Below, piece by piece: positions 1 through 14,865 of a stretch of 17,094 nucleotides of DNA. The position numbers and the translations under genes were made by a program. Positions within the stretch are counted from its first letter, which is position 1. Every line of letters begins with the position of its first letter. This stretch comes from Spirochaetaceae bacterium (GTDB lineage: Bacteria > Spirochaetota > Spirochaetia > Treponematales > Rectinemataceae). The notes below the pieces were generated by a model, which made no database searches, had not been told where the DNA came from, and was given only the letters and a program-made list of their open reading frames with translations. Location of the stretch: the NCBI GenBank assembly GCA_016794765.1, contig JAEUJG010000214.1:1-17094 (forward strand), given 5' to 3'.

Positions 1-19
1 TATTACATGGGACTTTCTT

Positions 20-544
20 TCAGTTGGACGATCCGAGCGGGGTCGCCATCGCGAGGAGTTCGGGCGGGACCTGGTCGGCCATGACGACGCGGAGGCCGCC
101 GTCCGGCGCGGTGGAGACGGCCTTGTCGAGCCTGGCGTTGAGGGTGGAGGGCTTCAGGTTCCACATGGCGCCCGTGAGCGGATCGACCACGAGCCAGCCG
201 AGGAAGCCCCCGAGGAGGAGGTTGCCCGCGATATACCAGCCGCCTTCGAGGTCGCCGGAAAGCCAGATCTCTTTATTGGCGCGGCCGGGGGCTTCGAAGA
301 CGACGCGGTACTTGGCGGCCTGAAAGTAGCCGCCGCCCTTCTTCAAGGGGATGGTGATGGGCGTCGTACCATTGGCGATGAGCATGCCGTCTTCGTCGTA
401 GACCGTGATCGCGGCGCCCGTGGGATCGCTCTGGAAGGCGATCTTTTGGTCCGAGCCGCGCATGATGGTCGCGCAGCCGATGGCCGGCAGGATTCCCACG
501 AGGAGGGCCAGGAAGGGCAGGAAGCGGCGGAAGCGAAGTTTCAT
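20..544 (-). CDS. Predicted lipoprotein with PEGA-like motif
   Basis: The product is 174 residues. The start at 544 is chosen over upstream in-frame starts because AAAGGAG (556-550) lies 5 nt before it and the protein then opens with a clean lipoprotein signal: basic MKLRFRRF, a hydrophobic stretch, and AIGC with the lipidated Cys at 24. After the Cys comes CATIMRGSDQKI, a pattern common in small bacterial lipoproteins, then a short segment (about 36-85) resembling a PEGA-type beta domain (DPTGAAITV). A Gly-rich hydrophobic stretch at 107-128 (GNLLLGGFLGW then DPLTGAMWNL) recurs in this kind of lipoprotein and may be membrane-associated. The specific function is unknown. It is transcribed divergently from the barrel gene at 841 from its own sigma-54 promoter, so the two are probably co-regulated envelope genes. 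The lipoprotein call is solid; the PEGA assignment is from memory of the motif. Confidence 0.85.
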   Translation of the reverse strand: MKLRFRRFLPFLALLVGILPAIGCATIMRGSDQKIAFQSDPTGAAITVYDEDGMLIANGTTPITIPLKKGGGYFQAAKYRVVFEAPGRANKEIWLSGDLEGGWYIAGNLLLGGFLGWLVVDPLTGAMWNLKPSTLNARLDKAVSTAPDGGLRVVMADQVPPELLAMATPLGSSN

Positions 545-580
545 GAAGGCTCCTTTGGAAATGATTTCGCATTGAATTAA

Positions 581-595
581 GCAATAACCGTGCCA
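581..595 (-). promoter_or_regulatory. Sigma-54 (-24/-12) promoter of the lipoprotein gene
   Basis: Read on the minus strand, TGGCACG (595-589), four bases GTTA, then TTGC (584-581) followed by TT. This is an exact match to the TGGCACG-N4-TTGC consensus, with the conserved GG and GC dinucleotides 12 bp apart. Transcription would start near 569, giving a leader of about 25 nt that contains the AAAGGAG ribosome binding site. Sigma-54 promoters need an AAA+ enhancer-binding protein, and one is encoded at 1478-3079. Confidence 0.88.
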
Positions 596-681
596 ATTGC
601 ATCTTCTCGCCCAATCCTCTTTTTCCGCCCGTCGGATCGGGGGCAAGCTCGCCCCGGAGCTCCCCGGCGGGCCCTAATACG

Positions 682-709
682 CGTAACCTCGGTTCCGCCG
701 TTACGTAAC
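682..709. promoter_or_regulatory. Inverted repeat, candidate enhancer-binding site shared by divergent sigma-54 promoters
   Basis: CGTAAC (682-687) and GTTACG (700-705) form a 6-bp inverted repeat around a 12-bp spacer. The right arm is extended into the perfect 10-bp palindrome GTTACGTAAC (700-709), so CGTAAC also occurs as a direct repeat 22 bp apart (682 and 704), about two helical turns. The element sits roughly 100 bp upstream of both -24 boxes (595 minus strand, 803 plus strand), the usual distance for an upstream activating sequence. Binding by the product of 1478-3079 is inference. Confidence 0.6.
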
Positions 710-802
710 TAAAGTCACGGCGGGCCGCCGGAGCCCCTGGTTTGCGCGTGGCCGTTCGCCAAATCTCCCTCCACCTCAGGCTTCAAGGAACCTGTCAACA
801 GT

Positions 803-817
803 TGGCACGAGGGTTGC
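803..817 (+). promoter_or_regulatory. Sigma-54 (-24/-12) promoter of the beta-barrel/regulator unit
   Basis: TGGCACG (803-809), four bases AGGG, TTGC (814-817) followed by TTT is an exact consensus match with the conserved GG and GC 12 bp apart. The predicted start near 829 leaves a leader of only about 12 nt, so the AGGAGA ribosome binding site (830-835) would lie at the very 5' end of the transcript. The same transcript probably continues into the regulator gene at 1478, which would make the regulator autoregulated. Confidence 0.88.
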
Positions 818-840
818 TTTAGCGAGGGTAGGAGAAAACC

Positions 841-1422
841 ATGTACAAGTTCGCATGCTCTCTTTCCCTCATCGCGCTCGCGCTGTTCATCCCCGCCCGG
901 ACGGTGGCGGCGGAGGGCAACCGGTCCATGCTGTTTCAGGTGGGCGGCGGCCTCTACTCGCCGTCCTATCCCACCGCCTTCGAGCAGGTCATGACCGAGG
1001 CAGAGGCCCAGCCCGGCGTGAATCGCGTCAAGCTCTCCCTCAACGCCGCTCTCGGCGTCGCGCTTTCGGAAAAGACCTTCCTCATGGGTCGGGTGGACGG
1101 CATGGGTGACCGACTCGCCGACGCCTACGACTACCTGCAGCTCAACCTGTACCTCTACTCGCTCGGGCTCAGGTACTATCCGAGGACGACGGGCTTCTAC
1201 CTGGAGGGCGGGGCGGGCGCCACGAAAGGCGTGCTGCAAAGCTCGCTCTACGGCCAGACGACCTCGCCGAACGGCTTCGGTTTCGGCGCCGCGGCGGGCT
1301 ACGATTTCAACGCGGCCCCGCGCGGCTTCGGCCTCACGCTCGAGGCCAAGTACGACAACTTCGAGTTCGAGGGCGAAAGCGCCGGCTGCCTCACGCTCGC
1401 GCTCAATCTCTGCTGGAAATAG
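841..1422 (+). CDS. Secreted small outer-membrane beta-barrel-like protein
   Basis: The product is 193 residues. The ATG at 841 is preceded by AGGAGA (830-835). A signal peptide covers about residues 1-24 with a likely cleavage after TVAA (V22-x-A24). The mature part of about 169 residues has alternating hydrophobic/polar strands rich in Gly, Tyr and Phe (for example LYLYSLGLRYY, FYLEGGAGATKG, GFGFGAAAGYDF, LTLEAKYDNFEF) and ends LTLALNLCWK, typical of 8-stranded OmpA/OmpW-like barrels. There is no enzymatic motif. It is probably an outer-membrane protein of unknown ligand. It is driven by a sigma-54 promoter and followed 55 bp later by the CARF/AAA+ regulator in the same direction, so the two are likely co-transcribed. 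A periplasmic beta protein is the alternative. Confidence 0.8.
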   Translation: MYKFACSLSLIALALFIPARTVAAEGNRSMLFQVGGGLYSPSYPTAFEQVMTEAEAQPGVNRVKLSLNAALGVALSEKTFLMGRVDGMGDRLADAYDYLQLNLYLYSLGLRYYPRTTGFYLEGGAGATKGVLQSSLYGQTTSPNGFGFGAAAGYDFNAAPRGFGLTLEAKYDNFEFEGESAGCLTLALNLCWK

Positions 1423-1477
1423 GCCCGCCGCGCTCGGGCGGGGCGCGCCCTTGCCCGCGCCGCGATCAGGAGGTACC

Positions 1478-3079
1478 ATGCTCGACATGAACAAAGCTCG
1501 TTCGCTCATCGCCTTCGTGGGCCTCCGCGACCCCTATCCCGAGGTCGAGGACGAGGCCGGCCCGATCCTGGCCCTCCTTCTCGACGCGGCCAAGGCGGGC
1601 AAGCCCTTCGAAGAGGCCTGGCTCCTCTGCACCGGCGGGACCTTCCTGGAGCGCGCGCGGGACCTGGAGCGGGAGGCGCGGGACGAGGGGCTCCTGACAC
1701 GCTTCCTGCCCATGGATTTTCCCGTGCGGGACGTGATCGACTACGCGGAGATCTGGGGCCTCCTCGGGACGAGCCTGGCGGCGATCAAGGAGAGGGCCGG
1801 CCCCCTGGGCCGCGACTGGAGCTTCCTCCTTGATTCGGGGACGCCGCAGATGAAGACCTCTCTCTTCCTGGCGGCGCGTTCGGGGCTCTTTGAGGCCGCG
1901 CTGATCCAGGGCATCCCGCCGCGCTTCGCGGGCGGCGCCTACAAGGCGCGCGAGGTGCGGGTGGAGGGCATGCCAGAAATGCGGCTCCAGCCCCCCGTAG
2001 CCGCGCGGGAGGCCCGGCCGGAGCGGGTCGAGTCCCCGCCTCCGCCCTTTTGGGTGGAAGCTAAAACGCGGGATGCCGAGGCGCCGGTAGCCACTTCAGC
2101 GTCCTTCGAGGAGGTCCTGCGAAAGGCCGCCTCCGCGGCCCGCTACGAGGATCCCGTGCTCATCCTCGGCGAGACGGGCACCGGCAAGACGATGATCGCG
2201 CGGCGCATCCACGCCGCGAGCGCGCGGAAGAGCGCGCCCTTCGTGGAGGTGAACTGCTCCGCCATCGCGGAGAGCCTGGCGGAGAGCGAGCTCTTCGGCC
2301 ATATACGCAACGCCTTCACGGGCGCCGAAAAGGCGCGCTCGGGCAAGTTCCGCGCCGCCCACGGCGGCACCCTCTTCCTGGACGAGGTGGGCGACCTATC
2401 CCTGGACCTGCAGGCCAAGCTCCTCAAGGCCTTGGAGGACAAGGCGGTGACGCCCGTCGGCTCGGACGAGGCGGTGAGCGCCGACGCGAGGCTCATCGCC
2501 GCGACGAACCGCGACCTTCCCGCCCTCATCAAGGAGGGGCGCTTCCGCCGGGACCTCTATGAGCGGCTCAAGGTGGTCGTCATCGAGCTGCCGCCCCTCC
2601 GCGAGCGGCGCCAGGACGTGCGGCTCCTGGCCGGACGCTTTATTGATGATTGGAATACTCAGTATTCGGAGAGGCGTTACCTGACCGAGGACGCCTTGCT
2701 CCTCCTCGAGGCCTATTCCTGGCCGGGCAACGTGCGCGAACTCCGCAACGCGCTCCGGAGCGCCGCCTGCGCGGCCGCCAGCGAAGCCCTAGGCCCCGAG
2801 GCCCTGCCCGTCGAGATCCGCGGCGCGCTCGGAGCCCGGCGCGTGGCGGGCCAATCGACCGAGGCCTCCGCCTGCGTCGATATCCCGGGCGAGGGCATCA
2901 ACCTCAAGGCGCGGCTCCTCCAGGTCGAGTGGGAGCACGTGGCCGCCGCCCTCAGGAAGGCCGAGGGGAACCGCGAGGCCGCGGCGAAGCTGCTTGGGAT
3001 GACGGGCCATGCCTTCAGGAAGGCGCTCAGGGAACGGCTGGCTGCCTTCGCGGACGAGGGGTGGGAGGAGGGGATGTAG
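1478..3079 (+). CDS. RtcR-like sigma-54 activator: CARF-like domain + AAA+ + Fis HTH
   Basis: The product is 533 residues. The open frame extends far upstream through the barrel gene, but ATG 1478 has a strong AGGAGG (1468-1473) and begins at a natural N-terminus. Residues 8-160 look like a CARF (Rossmann-type) domain: FVGLRDPY at 13-20 and the nucleotide-loop motif LLDSGTPQMKTSL at 117-129, as in RtcR and Csx1/Csm6 relatives. Residues about 207-425 form the sigma-54 activator ATPase: Walker A GETGTGKT (231-238), L1 loop NAFTGA (278-283), Walker B GGTLFLDEVG (296-305), sensor AATNRDL (341-347) and arginine region RFRRDLYERL (355-364). A Fis-like HTH lies at about 483-520. It would activate sigma-54 promoters when its ligand binds. 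No rtcA or rtcB is present, so it is a paralogue of RtcR rather than RtcR itself. Its likely targets are the two adjacent sigma-54 promoters. Confidence 0.9.
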   Translation: MLDMNKARSLIAFVGLRDPYPEVEDEAGPILALLLDAAKAGKPFEEAWLLCTGGTFLERARDLEREARDEGLLTRFLPMDFPVRDVIDYAEIWGLLGTSLAAIKERAGPLGRDWSFLLDSGTPQMKTSLFLAARSGLFEAALIQGIPPRFAGGAYKAREVRVEGMPEMRLQPPVAAREARPERVESPPPPFWVEAKTRDAEAPVATSASFEEVLRKAASAARYEDPVLILGETGTGKTMIARRIHAASARKSAPFVEVNCSAIAESLAESELFGHIRNAFTGAEKARSGKFRAAHGGTLFLDEVGDLSLDLQAKLLKALEDKAVTPVGSDEAVSADARLIAATNRDLPALIKEGRFRRDLYERLKVVVIELPPLRERRQDVRLLAGRFIDDWNTQYSERRYLTEDALLLLEAYSWPGNVRELRNALRSAACAAASEALGPEALPVEIRGALGARRVAGQSTEASACVDIPGEGINLKARLLQVEWEHVAAALRKAEGNREAAAKLLGMTGHAFRKALRERLAAFADEGWEEGM

Positions 3080-3142
3080 GACATGAGTCCAAGAACTGCC
3101 GGGAAATTTCATTGCGGAGGCCGCGAGGGGTAGTTTTTAGGT

Positions 3143-3170
3143 TTCGCAAGTTATCGAGGGATGCTATAAT
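3143..3170 (+). promoter_or_regulatory. Sigma-70 promoter with extended -10 for the helicase operon
   Basis: A perfect -10 TATAAT (3165-3170) is preceded by the extended -10 dinucleotide TG (3162-3163). A 4-of-6 match to -35, TTCGCA (3143-3148), lies 16 bp upstream. Transcription would start near 3177 and reach the helicase start at 3221 with a leader of about 44 nt. This AT-rich stretch stands out from its GC-rich surroundings. It suggests expression of the operon by the housekeeping sigma factor, unlike the sigma-54 genes to the left. Confidence 0.7.
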
Positions 3171-3220
3171 TTCGACATTCGCCCGCTGAACAATCAGTAA
3201 ACATCCGTAGATGAGGTTTT

Positions 3221-5406
3221 ATGCTCAACCCTGTCCCCTTCGATAACGCGATCTCTTCCCGTCTCAGCCGTTTGGCTGCCCTGCAAGGTACCGATCCCGG
3301 GCTGTTCGTCCTCGCGGTACACTCTTTTGTGGAGGGCTGGCTGCGTGAGCGCATCCAACTGGACGAGTTCGAAGATGACTCTTTTTATGCGCTTGTCGAG
3401 GCTTTCATCGACAAGGCGAAAATGCGGAATGGCGGATGGGTGCCCGCCCTCGATGTCCTCAACGCGCTTAAGGGCGCGCATAAGCCGACTAATGATGTCA
3501 GGCATCGCTTTGCCGCCCTCGATGTCGCGCAAGCCCGTTCCGCGACGCAGCACTTGAAGCGTTTTTGCCAGCTGGCCAATATCCCTTCATGCGAAGAGCT
3601 CGCGCGACTCGACGCATACCTCAAGGCATGGGACGACAGGAAGGCGGTCGGAGAGCTTCAGGAGGAGCTTGCGGCTCTCAAAAAGCAGATGGGAAAGACC
3701 GCCGACGAGGTTCGGGAAAAAAGCGAGAGGCTGGCGGCCCTGGAATACGCGGAGTCGGATTCAAAGACGCTCCGAGAGAAAATCAAGTATCAGGACCTAC
3801 GTCTAGCCGAGCTCGAAAAAATCAAGGACGCCAAGGACGCAAAGGTCGACGAACTTCGGAAGGAGCGAGCGGCGCTGGTCGTTCAGCTCAAGGCGGCGAG
3901 GAAGCGTGAGGAGCAGTTCGCTTCGGAGCGCGAGTATATAGATCGCCTGGCTAGGCTGACGAATTATACTCGAACCCGCGCCGACTACGAGCGTTCGATC
4001 ACCCGATTGACCCAAGAGCAAAAAAAGGTGCTTGAGCGCATCAACTTAAACGAAGATTTTCTCATCAAGGGCTCCGCAGGTACCGGCAAGACCCTTGTTC
4101 TTCTAAAGGCGATAGAGAAGACGAAAAGCGGGCAGCTTGGGCAAGCGGGATTGGATCTTCCTGAGATAGAGGGCAGCGTCGCGCTTCTCACCTATACGAC
4201 GACGCTCGTCAAATACGACCTATATGTGGCGGCGCTTCTTTCGAAGGGCAACTCGACCGGCCGTGTCGCGACAGCCGACTCATTCTTGATCGAGCGCTTG
4301 CGCGAGGTTGATCGCGGGATTGCCGTGGATTATAGGCTTCCCGAACAGTTGGCCGGGCAGTTCCCCGCCGCGGGCCTTAGCCCCAAGGATCTCTCCGCGG
4401 AAATCGAAGGCTTCATCTGGGGCAACGACATTACGTATGACGAGTACGTCGTCGCGGGCATCGAGCGCCGCGGCATGAAGCGCCCGCTCATGAAGGAGCA
4501 ACGACAGGCAGTTTGGAGCTCCCTGGAAGCTTGGGAGGCTTCAATGGAGGCGCGAAAAACCTGGACGCGGAACCGTGCCGCCCTTCTCCTCGCCCGCGCC
4601 GTGGCCGCAGGAACGGCTCCTGCGGTGACGCGAACCGATTTCATCTTCATCGACGAGGCTCAGGATCTGCCGGCGGCGGTGCTCAAGGCACTGAAATGCT
4701 GCGCCAAACGGGCTGTCATTCTCGCCGGAGACGCGGACCAGTCAATCTACCAGCCCGGTTTTTCGTTCAAGCGAGCGGGCCTCGATATCGCAGGACGGAC
4801 CAGAATTCTCCGGACCAACTTCCGCAATACGGTCCAGCTGCACGAGATCGCCGAGAGATATCGCCACGTCGGGAGCGGCGTGGATGACGAAAACCAACCT
4901 GAAGCCTTTCGTGAAGGGCCCGTGCCCGAGCTGTTCGAGTCCGTGGACGTGAACGGCATGCACGGGCTCCTTCAACAGCGAATAGGCCTGTTCCTGAACT
5001 CGCTTGGATATTCCCCGGAAAACATCTGCGTCGTCGTACCTCGAGATGATGATCTCCAGGCCGTAAAAGCGCGCCTTGGAGCGGAGGGGCTTCCTCTTGT
5101 CGATATCCGCGATAAAAGCTTCGACTTTCAGGATTGCGGTTCCGTCCGCCTGACTACCATGCATTCCGCGAAGGGGCTTGATTTCCCCGTCGTCCTGCTG
5201 TTCCTGCCCCAGTTCCACGTCATGAATTCGTCGCTCGATCCATCGACCTCGGATCGAATGGCGCGCAACCTGATCTACGTCGCGATGACGCGGGCGATGG
5301 ATCATCTCAATGTTTTCCTCCGCGAAGGCACAGAAAACCCCGCCCTAAAGGACTTGGCGTCTTGCTTTTCCAATATGGGTCAGGCGGGTGGCGAGAAGGC
5401 GGAAGC

Positions 5407-5410
<4 letters not shown>
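3221..5410 (+). CDS. SF1 UvrD/Rep-type helicase with N-terminal alpha-helical domain and coiled coil
   Basis: The product is 729 residues. ATG 3221 follows GAGG (3213-3216) and fits the promoter upstream. Residues 1-135 are an all-helical domain I do not recognise for certain; it has NDVRHRF (91-97) and R106-x4-H111, vaguely HEPN- or DUF4145-like. Residues about 140-245 are strongly charged and heptad-rich, a coiled coil. The SF1 core follows: Walker A GSAGTGKT (284-291), motif II FIDEAQDL (476-483), motif III GDADQSIY (503-510), motif IV RTNFRN (531-536), motif V TMHSAKGLDF (646-655) and motif VI NLIYVAMTRA (683-692). All catalytic motifs look intact, so it should translocate on single-stranded nucleic acid using ATP. 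It is the first gene of the operon and overlaps the next by 4 bp (ATGA). It is not UvrD, Rep or PcrA proper, because the N-terminal domain and coiled coil are foreign to those. Probably an accessory defence-type helicase. Confidence 0.9.
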
Positions 5411-13471
<8,061 letters not shown>

Positions 13472-13475
<4 letters not shown>

Positions 13476-13668
13476 ACTTCGACTCCATCCGCGTGGACGG
13501 CACGCTGTTTTCCGCCGAGCTTCTCGGATCCCGCCTGCGAAGAGCCGCTGACGTACTCTTTTACATGGCCGGTTTTGTTCCGCTTGGAGCCCGGAAAAGC
13601 CAGCACCCGGACATGGATGGGATGATGGCTGGTATCACTTCGATGGATTGCCGTGGAGGCGATCATGA
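13472..13668 (+). pseudogene. Remnant of a deleted or frameshifted gene between the SNF2 helicase and DUF2997
   Basis: An ATG at 13472 overlaps the SNF2 stop as ATGA and has GGAGG (13461-13465). It opens a 66-codon frame (MNFDSIRVDGTLFSAELLGS...) that ends at 13672, 8 bp inside the next gene, out of step with every other junction. A second frame, shifted by +2 and open from 13552, ends WDDGWYHFDGLPWRRS with its TGA at 13666-13668, so that the next gene's ATG at 13665 makes the same ATGA overlap seen elsewhere. The natural reading is a larger gene whose start is in one frame and whose end is in another after an internal deletion or frameshift. The opening FDSIRVDGTLFSAELL reminds me of the N-termini of large adenine-specific methyltransferases next to such helicases, but this is a weak memory. 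Alternatives: a real 66-residue protein, or an assembly error. Confidence 0.5.
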
Positions 13669-13868
13669 GTGACGAGAAGATAGTGGTTGTGATCGATGAA
13701 GATGGCGGCATCATCGCCGAAACCTCCGGTTTTCAAGGGAAAGCCTGCATCGAAACGCTCGCGAAGCTTCTCGATGGCTTGGGCGACGAAACCGGTAGAA
13801 AAAACAAGGATGAGTATTACGAAGGTCGGGCATCCTCGGTTGGGATTATCCAGCGAGGTTCGAGGTGA
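13665..13868 (+). CDS. DUF2997 family small protein
   Basis: The product is 67 residues. ATG 13665 is preferred over the in-frame GTG at 13653 because GGAGG (13655-13659) sits 5 nt before it. The sequence matches DUF2997: a short beta start with a charged turn (KIVVVIDEDGGII, residues 5-17), then GFQGKACIETLAKLLDGLG (22-40) and the family hallmark KxxEYY, here KNKDEYYE (46-53). The function of DUF2997 is unknown; it is often encoded beside DUF1257 (Ycf35) proteins, as here. It overlaps the DUF1257 start by 4 bp (GTGA), so the two are probably made in matched amounts. The single Cys28 lies in the conserved GKAC segment. Confidence 0.85.
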   Translation: MSDEKIVVVIDEDGGIIAETSGFQGKACIETLAKLLDGLGDETGRKNKDEYYEGRASSVGIIQRGSR

Positions 13869-14299
13869 GCGGCATAATCAAGCTGGCGACGCCTATGGTA
13901 GATCTCGATTCCTTGGTCGCGGCGATCAAGAACTCCGGCCAGGGCGGTATCCAAGTTCGTGAATCCGGGACGGACCTGGAGGTGATCCGTGATGGATTGC
14001 CCATGCGCTTCACCGCAGGATCTATTGGGTACCAGCTCGAGTGCCGTGAGGACTGGAGGACACCCGGACTCATCTCCTGGCTCGCCGAGGTTCATGCCTT
14101 GTACGCGCCTCTCTACATCGACAAGCTCGCCCGCCTCAAGGCGGAGGAGCGTGCGCGAGTTGAAGCCGAGAAGGCGAGGATGCGCGCTGAACAGGAACGC
14201 CTCGTAGTGGAGAAAGCCAAATCGCTTGGTTATCGAGTCGACAAGCGCGCCGAAAAAGACGGAAGCGTTCGGCTCGTCCTGGTTAGGAAACTCACGTGA
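13865..14299 (+). CDS. DUF1257 (Ycf35-like) protein
   Basis: The product is 144 residues and starts with GTG at 13865, overlapping the DUF2997 stop (GTGA) with GAGG (13855-13858) upstream. The pattern is that of DUF1257/Ycf35: an N-terminal beta segment and helix with DLDSLVAAIKNSG (13-25), a central beta part with GSIGYQLECREDW (52-64), a region with LAEVHALYAPLYI (73-85), and the C-terminal LGYRVDKRAEKDGSVRLVLVRK (from 121 on). Residues 86-118 form a long, highly charged helix (Arg/Glu/Lys/Ala). Ycf35 is conserved in algal plastids and cyanobacteria with no established biochemical role. Here its neighbours are DUF2997 and a Ycf46-type ATPase, the same partners it often has elsewhere, which suggests one functional module. 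Confidence 0.82.
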   Translation: MSGIIKLATPMVDLDSLVAAIKNSGQGGIQVRESGTDLEVIRDGLPMRFTAGSIGYQLECREDWRTPGLISWLAEVHALYAPLYIDKLARLKAEERARVEAEKARMRAEQERLVVEKAKSLGYRVDKRAEKDGSVRLVLVRKLT

Positions 14300-14865
14300 C
14301 CGCGCTCCGTATCGCCCATTTGGAGCGTGGGTGCGAGGTCATCGCGCCGGAGCCCTGTCTTGGAGTGTGGGTGCAGGGCTGCTCCATCCGTTGCGAGGGC
14401 TGCTCCGCCAAGGAGCTCTGGAGTATCGACGGGGGACGCGACGTGGCGGTCGCTGAAATAGTCGCCCTCGCCGCGGAGGAGGGAGCCCTCGCTGTCCTGG
14501 GCGGGGAGCCCGTTGACCAGGTCGGTGCCCTGTTTGAACTATGTGCCATGGCGCGTGATTCTGGGCTCGGAGTGACGCTGTATACGGGCTATGAGCGGGA
14601 TTCAGTCTTGGCTGGACATCCTTGGATACGAGACAAGGTCGATCTCTTGCTGGCTGGCCCCTATGTCGCATCGGAGCGCAGTGAGAAGCGCCCGTTCGTC
14701 GGTTCCGACAACCAAACCGTGGATTTTCTTTCCCCTCGCTATCAGTCGCCGCCCGGGGGGCATTCGAGGTGCGAGATTCATCTCGAAAAGGATGGAAGCA
14801 TCGTGGCTTGCGGATATCCGGACGAGAAACTAGCGAAGATGATAAGGGAGGGCTTTGCGCGATGA
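14296..14865 (+). CDS. Small radical SAM protein, NrdG/activase-like (4Fe-4S single cluster)
   Basis: The product is 189 residues and starts with GTG at 14296, overlapping the previous stop (GTGA) with AGGA at 14285-14288. The [4Fe-4S] motif is C29-x3-C33-x2-C36 in VQGCSIRCEGCS. The SAM-binding GGEP is at 69-72, and YTGYE (96-100), LLLAGPYV (117-124), GSDNQ (136-140) and LSPRY (145-149) follow the pattern of anaerobic ribonucleotide reductase activases. The length fits the minimal activase type. Such enzymes cleave SAM to a 5'-deoxyadenosyl radical and usually install a glycyl radical on a partner. No glycyl radical enzyme is encoded in the window, so its substrate here is unknown. It may modify a protein of this operon, a nucleic acid or a nucleotide (inference). 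Confidence 0.88.
   Translation: MTALRIAHLERGCEVIAPEPCLGVWVQGCSIRCEGCSAKELWSIDGGRDVAVAEIVALAAEEGALAVLGGEPVDQVGALFELCAMARDSGLGVTLYTGYERDSVLAGHPWIRDKVDLLLAGPYVASERSEKRPFVGSDNQTVDFLSPRYQSPPGGHSRCEIHLEKDGSIVACGYPDEKLAKMIREGFAR

Noticed and set aside
1423..1457. GC-rich hairpins (GCCCG/CGGGC arms, alternative pairings) between the barrel and regulator genes.
   Set aside because: There is no T tract, and such pairing is expected by chance in GC-rich DNA; at most it tunes read-through.
1106..1477. Upstream in-frame extension of the regulator gene through the barrel gene.
   Set aside because: The extension is Ser/Thr/Arg-rich shadow sequence of the barrel gene, and the ATG at 1478 has a strong ribosome binding site.
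715..1509. A 264-codon minus-strand open frame across the barrel gene and its promoter.
   Set aside because: It is antisense to a gene with signal peptide, ribosome binding site and sigma-54 promoter, and is low-complexity Arg/Glu/Ala/Gly.
3101..3115. Possible sigma-54 promoter ahead of the helicase operon (GG at 3102-3103, TTGC at 3112-3115, 12 bp apart).
   Set aside because: The -12 box is perfect but the -24 box matches little beyond GG, and a much better sigma-70 promoter lies 50 bp downstream.
3114..3138. Short hairpin GCGG-AGG-CCGC followed by a T run, as a terminator of the regulator gene.
   Set aside because: The stem is only 4 bp and the T run starts 9 bases after it, so it does not fit an intrinsic terminator.
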